Both the position numbers and the translations under genes were made by a program. The notes under the pieces are model-generated. The model worked only from the letters and a program-made list of their open reading frames with translations. It ran no database searches and was not told where the DNA came from. From NCBI GenBank assembly GCA_900551625.1, contig URWZ01000073.1:1-7458 (forward strand): DNA of 7,458 bases, read 5' to 3'. Shown here one piece after another: positions 1 to 5,105 of this stretch (the stretch's first letter is position 1; every line of letters begins with the position of its first letter). Origin of the DNA: an uncultured Collinsella sp. Its GTDB lineage: Bacteria; Actinomycetota; Coriobacteriia; Coriobacteriales; Coriobacteriaceae.

Positions 1-48
1 CGAGATAGCGTAGCGTCTCGTGGGCTCGGAGATGTGTATAAGAGACAG
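1..48 (+). other. Illumina/Nextera adapter contamination (P7 primer end, i7 index, transposase adapter)
   Basis: Positions 15-48 match the 34-nt Nextera read-2 transposase adapter, ending in the Tn5 mosaic end AGATGTGTATAAGAGACAG at 30-48. Positions 1-6 (CGAGAT) are the last bases of the P7 primer. The 8 bases between them (AGCGTAGC, 7-14) sit exactly where the i7 index belongs; from memory they are the reverse complement of Nextera index N709. The order and spacing of all three parts are exact, so this is untrimmed library sequence at a contig end. An open frame starting with GTG at 34 runs through the adapter into real DNA; its first five residues (MYKRQ) are artificial. Confidence 0.97.
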
Positions 49-756
49 GTCGGTGCATATCTCATTGGTCTTTCGGCAGATATCATCGCAATGGTGTTGA
101 CGTTGGTTGTCGTTGCCTGCTTTCCTGAGATGCGAAGAGGGGACACTGCAGCGACACCTAAGCGTGGAATTAGCCCGAAGATGATCGGTGCCGCTATTGC
201 GCGTAACGGCATTCTTCGTTCAGCGTTCATCATGGACTGCTCTCAGGCATTTGCTTTTGTCGCCCTGGAAGACTTTTTCTCACTGTTGCTTGCGGGTCGC
301 GGAATGAATGCCGTCGCTTCGGGTGTGATCATTGCGGTCCAGCTCCTTGCCTCGGCCTCCATGGGGCTTATTGTGCCCAGTGTGATTGCTCATGTCGACA
401 AGGGCCGTTTTGCGCGTATTTGCGGCATCGTGCGCCTTTCCCTGACTGCTCTGTTTTTGATTCCCTTTACTCCGGTCTATTTGCTGCCCGTGTTCTATGT
501 ACTGCAGACGGTCGCTTACTCTTTATTTGCTCCAATTAAATACTCAATTTTTCAAAATGCTGTCGATTCTTCGATGCGCTGTTCACTGATTTCGGTCCAA
601 AGCCAGATGGTGGCGGTGGGTGCCATCCTTTTCTATCTGTTCAATGCTGTGTTGAGCAGCATCGCGGGTATTCGAGTCATATTGCTTGTAGCGCTCGGGA
701 TATCTTCTTTGGTGTATATCCCCGCGCTATTTCGTCTTACAAGTCAAAGGCCGTGA
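49..756 (+). CDS. C-terminal part of a multi-pass membrane transporter, MFS-like (5'-truncated)
   Basis: An in-frame stretch of 235 codons runs from the first real base to TGA at 754-756; the N-terminus lies beyond the contig end. The protein is very hydrophobic. One membrane span lies right after the adapter (about codons 1-28), then a basic loop of about 30 residues (MRRGDTAATPKRG region), then about six more spans. This matches the last span of the first half, the central cytoplasmic loop and the second six-helix half of a major facilitator transporter. No substrate-specific motif is visible and none is proposed. Codon use is less G/C-biased than in the acetate genes downstream, consistent with low expression or a different origin. 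A hairpin terminator follows 33 bp after the stop. Another 12-span permease family is possible; that it is a membrane transporter is fairly sure. Confidence 0.7.
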   Translation, partial: VGAYLIGLSADIIAMVLTLVVVACFPEMRRGDTAATPKRGISPKMIGAAIARNGILRSAFIMDCSQAFAFVALEDFFSLLLAGRGMNAVASGVIIAVQLLASASMGLIVPSVIAHVDKGRFARICGIVRLSLTALFLIPFTPVYLLPVFYVLQTVAYSLFAPIKYSIFQNAVDSSMRCSLISVQSQMVAVGAILFYLFNAVLSSIAGIRVILLVALGISSLVYIPALFRLTSQRP

Positions 757-789
757 GTATTTGGGCACCGATAACTTATATATCAACGC

Positions 790-823
790 AATAAACCCGA
801 GCGCGAGGGCGTTTGGGTTTATT
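790..823 (+). terminator. Hairpin terminator after the transporter gene / in the ackA leader region
   Basis: A 15-bp stem (790-804 with 809-823, two G-U pairs) closes a GAGG tetraloop. The outer arms are AATAAACCC and GGGTTTATT, followed by ATTG. The T-run is interrupted, so it is a moderate intrinsic terminator. It probably ends the transporter transcript. It also lies 53 nt before the first ackA start, so if that gene is transcribed from the AT-rich stretch at 771-783 it would fall in its leader. Confidence 0.7.
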
Positions 824-841
824 ATTGAAGCGTATGTAACC

Positions 842-872
842 TGGCGGCGCCACACCGCCTGTTAGTAGGGAG
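842..872 (+). promoter_or_regulatory. Small leader dyads and ribosome binding site of the first ackA
   Basis: TGGCG-G-CGCCA (842-852) overlaps an alternative hairpin GGCGG (843-847) with CCGCC (855-859); the two foldings exclude each other. The ribosome binding site AGGGAG (867-872) follows, four bases before ATG at 877. No convincing -35/-10 pair is seen between the upstream hairpin and the start. Confidence 0.4.
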
Positions 873-876
873 ACAC

Positions 877-2055
877 ATGAACGTTCTGGTCGTCAACGCA
901 GGATCTTCGACCCTTAAGTATCAGGTCATCGATACCAAGTCCCACAAGGTGTCCGCAAAGGGCTCCTGCGAGCGCGTCTGCTTTACCGGCGGTACCTTCA
1001 CCCATGCTGCCAACGGTTCCAAGAAGGTGACCGAGAACATCGAGTTCCCCGACCACAAGGTCGCCATCGAGGTCGTCCTGAAGGACCTCGAGGCCAACGG
1101 CGTCAAGATCGAGGGTATCGGCCACCGTATCGTTCAGGGTGGTTGGTACTTTGGCGACTCCTCCCTCGTCGACGAGGACGTCCTCGCCAAGATCCGCGAG
1201 GTCGCTCCGCTCGCCCCGCTGCACAATAACCCCGAGGCCAACGTTATCGAGTACTGCCTGGAGCAGTATCCCGACCTGCCCAACGTCACGGTCTACGACA
1301 CCGCTTTCCACTTCAACATGCCCGAGGTCGCCAAGACTTACGCCCTGCCCAAGGACGTCTGCGACAAGCTGCACATCCGTAAGTACGGCGCCCACGGCAC
1401 CAGCTACCGTTACATTTCCAAGAAGGTCGCCGAGATGACCAACGGCGAGGCCCGCAAGGTCGTCGTGTGCCACATCGGCTCCGGCGCTTCCCTGTGCGCT
1501 ATCGAGGACGGCAAGTGCATGGACACCACCATGGGCCTCACCCCGCTCGACGGCGTCATGATGGGCACCCGCTGCGGCTCCATCGACCCGGCTACCGTGT
1601 GTTACCTGCAGCGCGAGGGCGGCTACACCTTCGACGAGGTCGACGAGATGATGAACAAGAAGTCCGGCCTTTTGGCTGTGACCGGTGGCAAGACCAACGA
1701 CTGCCGCAACGTCGAGGAGCTCGCCGCTGCCGGTGACCCCGAGGCTCAGCTCGCCTTCGATATGTTCGTCTACAAGATTGCCGCCAAGGCCGCCGAGATG
1801 GCCACTTCCATGTGCGGCATGGACACCCTGGTCTTTACCGCCGGCATCGGCGAGCACGCTCCGGCTGTCCGCGCTGGCGTGGCCGACCGTCTGGCCTTTA
1901 TGGGCGTCAAGATGGACCATGCCCGCAACGCCCTGCGCGGCGACGGCGCTTGGTGCCTGTCCGCCAAGGATTCCAAGGTCAAGATCTTCGTCATCCCCAC
2001 GGATGAGGAGTTCATGATCGCCTCCGACGTCGAGCGCATCGTCAGCGGCAAGTAA
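877..2055 (+). CDS. ackA: Acetate kinase, first paralogue (divergent active-site residues)
   Basis: Acetokinase family (ASKHA fold), 392 aa against the usual about 400. It would interconvert acetyl phosphate + ADP and acetate + ATP in the cytoplasm. Visible motifs: NAGSSTLKY (7-15), GHRIVQGG (82-89), LAPLHN (112-117), YDTAFH (140-145), KYGAHGTSY (169-177), CHIGSGAS (198-205), MMGTRCGSIDPA (228-239), FTAGIGE (320-326), PTDEE (374-378). Against the Methanosarcina thermophila enzyme, catalytic Asn7, Arg91, Asp148, His180, Arg241 and the C-terminal Glu are kept (N7, R84, D141, H173, R232, E377). However, Ser12 is Thr12, His184 is Tyr177 and Asn211 is Ser202. The downstream paralogue keeps the usual residue at all three positions. 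Start ATG has AGGGAG four bases ahead. Lysine is almost always AAG and codons mostly end in C, typical of strong expression. The gene has its own terminator, so it is probably monocistronic. An altered substrate or kinetics is possible but unproven. Confidence 0.93.
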   Translation: MNVLVVNAGSSTLKYQVIDTKSHKVSAKGSCERVCFTGGTFTHAANGSKKVTENIEFPDHKVAIEVVLKDLEANGVKIEGIGHRIVQGGWYFGDSSLVDEDVLAKIREVAPLAPLHNNPEANVIEYCLEQYPDLPNVTVYDTAFHFNMPEVAKTYALPKDVCDKLHIRKYGAHGTSYRYISKKVAEMTNGEARKVVVCHIGSGASLCAIEDGKCMDTTMGLTPLDGVMMGTRCGSIDPATVCYLQREGGYTFDEVDEMMNKKSGLLAVTGGKTNDCRNVEELAAAGDPEAQLAFDMFVYKIAAKAAEMATSMCGMDTLVFTAGIGEHAPAVRAGVADRLAFMGVKMDHARNALRGDGAWCLSAKDSKVKIFVIPTDEEFMIASDVERIVSGK

Positions 2056-2065
2056 TTGATACAAG

Positions 2066-2106
2066 GGGAGGGGACTGGATGGCATTGTGCCGTTCAGCCC
2101 CCTTTT
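2066..2106 (+). terminator. Intrinsic terminator of the first ackA
   Basis: A stem of 15 positions (2070-2084 with 2088-2102, one A-C mismatch) has a TTG loop and a GGGG/CCCC base. TTTT follows at 2103-2106, and upstream purines can extend the stem into the T-run. It starts about 15 bp after the stop codon and separates the two kinase genes into different transcripts. Confidence 0.85.
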
Positions 2107-2113
2107 ATGCTCT

Positions 2114-2215
2114 TTGGGCGAAGAGATTAATAGATATTTATTGAATTCTGATAACTTCTTATTAAGGGTACGGCCGCCTTATAGGTTTGCCGACCGTACT
2201 GTAATCACAAAGGAG
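2114..2215 (+). promoter_or_regulatory. Promoter/leader region of the second ackA with GTACGG dyad and RBS
   Basis: An AT-rich stretch (2126-2166) contrasts with the GC-rich genes and contains a weak -35/-10 candidate (TTATTG at 2138-2143, TATTAA at 2160-2165, 16-bp spacer). Immediately downstream is an inverted repeat GTACGG (2168-2173) / CCGTAC (2194-2199), with CGCCTTATAGG between the arms. It could be a leader stem-loop or an operator near the transcription start. The ribosome binding site AAAGGAG (2209-2215) lies four bases before ATG at 2220. The dyad and RBS are seen directly; the promoter assignment is weak. Confidence 0.4.
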
Positions 2216-2219
2216 TCTC

Positions 2220-3398
2220 ATGAACGTACTTGTTGTCAACGCCGGCAGCTCGAGCCTTAAATATCAGCTTTTGGATACCGATACCCGCGAGGTTTTCGCC
2301 AAGGGCAACTGTGAGCGTATCGGATCGGACATGGGCATCTTTGGCCACTCCGAGAACGGTGGTGCCAAGCAGACCGAGGAGATTCCTTTTCCCGATCATC
2401 GCAGCGCCATTGCGCGCGTGCTCGAGGAGCTCGAGAAGACCGACTTTACGATCGATGGCATTGGGCATCGTATCGTTCAGGGCGGCTGGCACTTCGATGA
2501 TTCCGCAGTCGTTGACGACGAGGTCATGGCTAAGATCCTTGAGGTGGCCCCGCTCGCTCCGCTGCACAATTACGGCGAGGCGGCGGCAATCGAATATTGC
2601 CGCGAGAAGTATCCGGAGCTGCCCAACGTGGCCGTCTTCGACACCTCGTTCCACATGACCATGCCCGAGGTCGCCTACACCTACGCCCTGCCCAAGGACG
2701 TGTGCGACAAGTACCATGTGCGCAAGTACGGCGCGCACGGTACGAGCCACCGTTACGAGTGGATGATGGCCAAGGAAATCCTGGGCTCGCGCTGCCATCG
2801 CCTGCTTTCGTGCCATCTGGGCAACGGTGCTTCGCTTGCCGCCATTGAGGACGGTGTGTGCCGCGATACCACGATGGGCCTCACGCCGCTTGACGGCCTG
2901 ATGATGGGCACCCGTTGCGGTTCCATCGACCCGGCCACCGTGTGCTACCTGCAGCGCGAGGGCGGCTACAGCTACCAGGAAGTCGACGACATGATGAACA
3001 AGCAGTCCGGTCTGCTTGCCATTTCGGGCATCTCCAACGATGCCCGCGACATCCGTACGCGCGCCTCCGAGGGTGACGAGCGCTGCCTGCTCGCCTTCGA
3101 TATGTTCGCCTACAAGGCCATGCAGCAGGCCGGTTCCATGATCGCTTCCATGGCGGGCGTGGACACCATCACCTTTACCGCCGGCATCGGCGAGAACGAC
3201 TGGTCGATCCGCAAGGCTTTCTGTGACTGCTTCGAGTGGCTGGGCGTGCGCATCGACAACAACAAGAACCGCGAGGCCGTGGGCAACGGTCCACAGGTCA
3301 TCAGCGCCGCCGGTTCCTCCGTCACGGTCATGGTCATCCCCACCGACGAGGAATACATGATCGCCCACGACGTAGAGCGCCTGACCAAGAACAACTAA
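2220..3398 (+). CDS. ackA: Acetate kinase, second paralogue (canonical active site)
   Basis: Acetokinase family, 392 aa, the same length as its upstream paralogue and collinear with it apart from compensating one-residue gaps after about residue 270. Motifs: NAGSSSLKY (7-15), GHRIVQGG (82-89), LAPLHN (112-117), FDTSFH (140-145), KYGAHGTSH (169-177), CHLGNGAS (198-205), MMGTRCGSIDPA (228-239), FTAGIGEN, PTDEE. Unlike the first copy it has Ser12, His177 and Asn202, matching M. thermophila Ser12, His184 and Asn211, so it should be a normal acetate kinase. Both copies have Gln87 where the family usually has His in GHRVVHGG. Codon use is less restricted than in the first copy (some AAA, GAT and CTT), suggesting lower or differently regulated expression. 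The start is fixed by AAAGGAG four bases upstream. It is preceded and followed by terminators, so it forms a single-gene unit. Together with Pta it makes acetate and ATP from acetyl-CoA. Confidence 0.95.
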   Translation: MNVLVVNAGSSSLKYQLLDTDTREVFAKGNCERIGSDMGIFGHSENGGAKQTEEIPFPDHRSAIARVLEELEKTDFTIDGIGHRIVQGGWHFDDSAVVDDEVMAKILEVAPLAPLHNYGEAAAIEYCREKYPELPNVAVFDTSFHMTMPEVAYTYALPKDVCDKYHVRKYGAHGTSHRYEWMMAKEILGSRCHRLLSCHLGNGASLAAIEDGVCRDTTMGLTPLDGLMMGTRCGSIDPATVCYLQREGGYSYQEVDDMMNKQSGLLAISGISNDARDIRTRASEGDERCLLAFDMFAYKAMQQAGSMIASMAGVDTITFTAGIGENDWSIRKAFCDCFEWLGVRIDNNKNREAVGNGPQVISAAGSSVTVMVIPTDEEYMIAHDVERLTKNN

Positions 3399-3420
3399 CG
3401 CGCTCGTTTGCATGTAAACG

Positions 3421-3456
3421 AAAGGCCTCCAGAGCAACAGCTCCGGAGGCCTTTTT
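3421..3456 (+). terminator. Strong intrinsic terminator of the second ackA
   Basis: AAAGGCCTCC (3421-3430) pairs with GGAGGCCTTT (3445-3454). Inside it, after one mismatch, GAGC (3432-3435) pairs with GCTC (3440-3443) around an AACA loop, and T's run 3452-3456. Just before it, 3405-3420 is a near-perfect 16-nt palindrome (CGTTT..AAACG). Confidence 0.92.
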
Positions 3457-3476
3457 GCTGGCAGCTGGATTAACGG

Positions 3477-3660
3477 CGGAAACTCTGTTCCATTCCGAGC
3501 GTTAATTCTGGGACACGCTTTCCGCTTGGGGCTGGTTGCGGAAAGTGCGGCCCACAATAAAGCATAATTCCGTCCCGCAGTTTCCCAAACAGCCCCCAAG
3601 CGGAAGCTACATCCCACAATCCGCCTCCAAACCGGGACACACTTTCCGGTGGGTTAGACA
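3477..3660. repeat. Three degenerate tandem copies of a 62-bp unit
   Basis: Copies begin at 3477, 3539 and 3601, exactly 62 bp apart, and align without gaps over the first 50 bases at roughly 50-60 % pairwise identity (my manual count). Every copy starts CGGAA and has TTTCC at unit positions 43-47. Copies 1 and 3 share GGGACAC-CTTTCCG (3510-3524, 3634-3648); copies 2 and 3 share CCCACAAT (3551-3558, 3613-3620). The unit is partly self-complementary: 3510-3525 pairs with 3538-3553 (14 of 16 positions, one a G-U pair) across the junction of copies 1 and 2. TTCCGCTTGGGG in copy 1 is also complementary to CCCCAAGCGGAA at the copy 2/3 junction. The period is not a multiple of three and no ORF has a credible RBS, so it is read as non-coding. 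Confidence 0.6.
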
Positions 3661-3809
3661 CCGAACTTCAGCCAACATTTCGGTCCCAAAGTGACCATGG
3701 CCAGCAACGCCTGCGCTCCCAACAACGGCATCCAATCATTCAGATCCTCAGCTCCAGCTCGTAGCCAAGCCGCCGTTCACCCCAGATGCCCTGATTGCTA
3801 CTGGCGGTA
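3661..3809. other. Gene-free spacer with no recognised feature
   Basis: Between the 62-bp repeats and the nested palindrome no reading frame has a ribosome binding site, and no strong promoter or tRNA-like fold is seen. A weak echo of the 62-bp unit may begin near 3661 (CCGAA..), and a short GGTC/GACC dyad lies near 3682-3696. Neither is strong enough to call. Confidence 0.5.
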
Positions 3810-3940
3810 GAAGGCCGTACGGGCTAACCCCTGAAAACAATCCGCAGACCAGAAACGCCCCCGTTCGTAGCTCCGAAGGAGCAGAACGGGGGCGTTTCAT
3901 TGGTCGAGGACGTTTTCAGGGGTTAGCCCGTACGGCCTTC
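3810..3940. repeat. 131-bp nested palindrome: 29-bp perfect inverted repeats around a long hairpin
   Basis: The arm 3810-3838 (GAAGGCCGTACGGG.. to ..CTGAAAAC) is the exact reverse complement of 3912-3940, with 73 bp between. Inside, GACCA (3847-3851) pairs with TGGTC (3901-3905), then the 15-bp stem 3852-3866/3884-3898, then GCTCC (3870-3874) with GGAGC (3878-3882) around a GAA loop. Almost the whole element can fold on itself. The right arm ends 15 bp from the pta stop codon. No transposase-like ORF is present and no convincing target duplication is seen. It could be a small non-autonomous repeat element or a duplicated terminator structure. Confidence 0.85.
3852..3898 (-). terminator. Terminator hairpin downstream of pta (probably bidirectional)
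   Basis: GAAACGCCCCCGTTC (3852-3866) pairs perfectly with 3884-3898, with an inner 5-bp stem and GAA loop. On the minus strand the stem ends ..GGGGGCGTTTC about 58 bp after the pta stop. Because it is symmetric it can act in both directions and would separate the converging acetate genes. The T-run is short (TTT), so part of its strength must come from the long G/C stem. Confidence 0.75.
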
Positions 3941-3955
3941 GGGCGAGTGCGTACG

Positions 3956-4936
3956 CTACTCGGCCATCTGAGCCTGGACGGCGGTGATGGCCACGACACC
4001 CACGATGTCGTCGGCAGAGCAGCCGCGCGACAGGTCGTTAACCGGCTTGGCGATGCCCTGCAGGATGGGGCCGTAGGCGTCAGCGCCAGCGAAGCGCTGG
4101 ACCAGCTTGTAGCCGATGTTGCCAGCCTCGAGGTCGGGGAACACGAGCACGTTGGCCTTACCGGCGACGGAGGAGCCGGGAGCCTTGAGCTGGGCGACGG
4201 TGGGGACGATGGCGGCGTCGAGCTGCAGGTCGCCGTCGATGGCGAGCTCGGGAGCCTTCTCGTGGCAGAACTTCACGGCCTCCTGGACCTTCTTGGCAAC
4301 CTCGCCACCGGCGGAGCCCATGGTGGAGTAGGAGAGCATGGCCACGTGCGGCTCAACATTGCCCATGAAGGTGGACCAAGAGTGAGCGGAGGCGATGGCG
4401 ATCTCGGAGAGCTCATCGGAGGACGGGTTGATGTTGAGGCCACAGTCAGCGAAGATCAGCGTGCCGTCGGTGCCGAACTGCGGGGTATCGGTGCACATCA
4501 CGAAGAAGGCAGAGACCAGCTTGGTGCCCGGGGCGGTCTTGAGGATCTGCAGCGCGGGGCGCAGCGTGTCGGCGGTGGAGTGGCAGGCGCCGGAGACCAG
4601 GCCGTCGGCGTCGCCCATCTTGACCATCATGGTGCCAAAGTAGGTGGCGTCCATCACCTGGGCGCGAGCCTGCTCGATGGTAACGCCCTTCTTGGCGCGG
4701 AGCTCGGCAAACTTCTGCGCGTACTCCTCGTGCTTCTCGGCGTTGCGCGGGTCGATGACGGTAGCGCCGGGAACGTCGATCTCGTCGGGGTTGCCCAGGA
4801 TGACGATCTTTGCCAGGCCCTCCTCGATGATCTTGGTGGCGGCGACGATGGTACGCGGGTCCTCGCCCTCGGGCAGGACGATGGTCTTAAGGTCGGCCTT
4901 GGCGGCAGACTTCATACGGTTTAGGAAATCGTTCAT
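3956..4936 (-). CDS. pta: Phosphate acetyltransferase (phosphotransacetylase)
   Basis: Short-form Pta of the PTA/PTB family, 326 aa (the M. thermophila enzyme is 333), without the N-terminal DRTGG/CobB-like domain of long forms. It converts acetyl-CoA + phosphate to acetyl phosphate + CoA in the cytoplasm, feeding the acetate kinases encoded opposite. Motifs: LPEGEDPRT (21-29), ADGLVSGACHSTADTLRPA (110-128), FADCGLNINP (162-171), MLSYSTMGSAGG (200-211), GDLQLDAA (235-242), FPDLEAGNIGYK (266-277) and DLSRGCSADDIV (301-312). Ser303, Arg304 and Asp310 correspond to M. thermophila Ser309, Arg310 and Asp316, the CoA-binding and catalytic residues. The start is supported by AAGGAG on the minus strand (4946-4941), four bases before ATG. 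It is convergent with the two ackA genes, not in a pta-ackA operon, and is followed by a hairpin terminator. Confidence 0.96.
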   Translation of the reverse strand: MNDFLNRMKSAAKADLKTIVLPEGEDPRTIVAATKIIEEGLAKIVILGNPDEIDVPGATVIDPRNAEKHEEYAQKFAELRAKKGVTIEQARAQVMDATYFGTMMVKMGDADGLVSGACHSTADTLRPALQILKTAPGTKLVSAFFVMCTDTPQFGTDGTLIFADCGLNINPSSDELSEIAIASAHSWSTFMGNVEPHVAMLSYSTMGSAGGEVAKKVQEAVKFCHEKAPELAIDGDLQLDAAIVPTVAQLKAPGSSVAGKANVLVFPDLEAGNIGYKLVQRFAGADAYGPILQGIAKPVNDLSRGCSADDIVGVVAITAVQAQMAE

Positions 4937-4988
4937 GTTACTCCTTACAAGCGTTTCGCTAAGCTCCAGGCCCTCGGCTGCACACGAA

Positions 4989-5011
4989 TAAACCCGCTGC
5001 TAGCGGGTTTA
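4989..5011 (-). terminator. Terminator-like hairpin in the pta leader
   Basis: TAAACCCGC (4989-4997) pairs with GCGGGTTTA (5003-5011) around a 5-nt loop. Read toward pta the stem is followed by TTTATTCG, so it resembles an intrinsic terminator on the minus strand. Its 3' edge (AATAAACCC on the plus strand, 4987-4995) is 50 nt before the pta start. No minus-strand gene lies just upstream in the window, so it may act as an attenuator or as an insulator against antisense reading. Confidence 0.55.
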
Positions 5012-5038
5012 CCTTTCAATAATGTACGCCGCGGTGCT

Positions 5039-5064
5039 TGAGCTTTCCTTGTGTGGCAAGCTCA
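5039..5064. promoter_or_regulatory. Operator-like dyad TGAGCTT-N12-AAGCTCA
   Basis: A perfect 7-bp inverted repeat (5039-5045 / 5058-5064) has a 12-bp spacer. It abuts the minus-strand TATAAT box and would cover the predicted pta transcription start (about 5057). Such placement is typical of repressor operators. No regulator is identified. Confidence 0.4.
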
Positions 5065-5089
5065 TTATAGGACGCATTAGCGCTATAAT
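5064..5089. promoter_or_regulatory. Opposed -10 boxes of divergent pta and glf promoters
   Basis: ATTATAG (5064-5070) and CTATAAT (5083-5089) are perfect inverted copies. This gives a consensus TATAAT on the plus strand (5084-5089, toward glf) and on the minus strand (5069-5064, toward pta). At 17-bp spacing each -35 would overlap the other's -10 (CTCATT plus, GCGATT minus); neither matches TTGACA. The -10s are perfect, the -35s poor, so activators or a non-standard promoter would be needed. The dyad could instead be an operator. Confidence 0.5.
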
Positions 5090-5105
5090 CGCTCTGATAA
5101 ATATG

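Noticed and set aside
34..48. GTG start and MYKRQ residues as the true N-terminus of the transporter
   Set aside because: These bases are Nextera mosaic-end sequence, not genome.
825..840. CcpA-type cre site before the first ackA (TTGAAGCGTATGTAA)
   Set aside because: It fails at the conserved central CG register and other fixed positions of the cre consensus.
862..2085. 407-aa open frame on the minus strand opposite the first ackA
   Set aside because: Its protein is a low-complexity Asp/Val/Gly/Leu/His mix produced by the complement of C-ending codons. The plus strand encodes a clear acetate kinase.
2205..3617. 470-aa minus-strand open frame opposite the second ackA
   Set aside because: Same codon-bias shadow, running through the terminator and the repeat region, with no RBS and no recognisable domain.
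3470..3661. 63-aa minus-strand ORF across the 62-bp repeats
   Set aside because: The repeat period is not a multiple of three, there is no convincing RBS, and each repeat is read in a different frame. It is better explained as non-coding repeat DNA.
3839..3911. Invertible promoter switch between the 29-bp repeats
   Set aside because: The inner segment is itself a symmetric hairpin with no usable promoter, and no recombinase gene is in the window. Kept only as a test within the palindrome finding.
3477..3940. CRISPR array
   Set aside because: Repeats are degenerate, directly abutting at 62 bp, with no conserved-repeat/unique-spacer pattern and no cas genes.
3947..4924. 325-aa plus-strand open frame opposite pta, and 423-aa minus-strand frame opposite glf (5180-6451)
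   Set aside because: Both are mirror images of well-supported genes with GC-biased third positions; compositions are unnatural.
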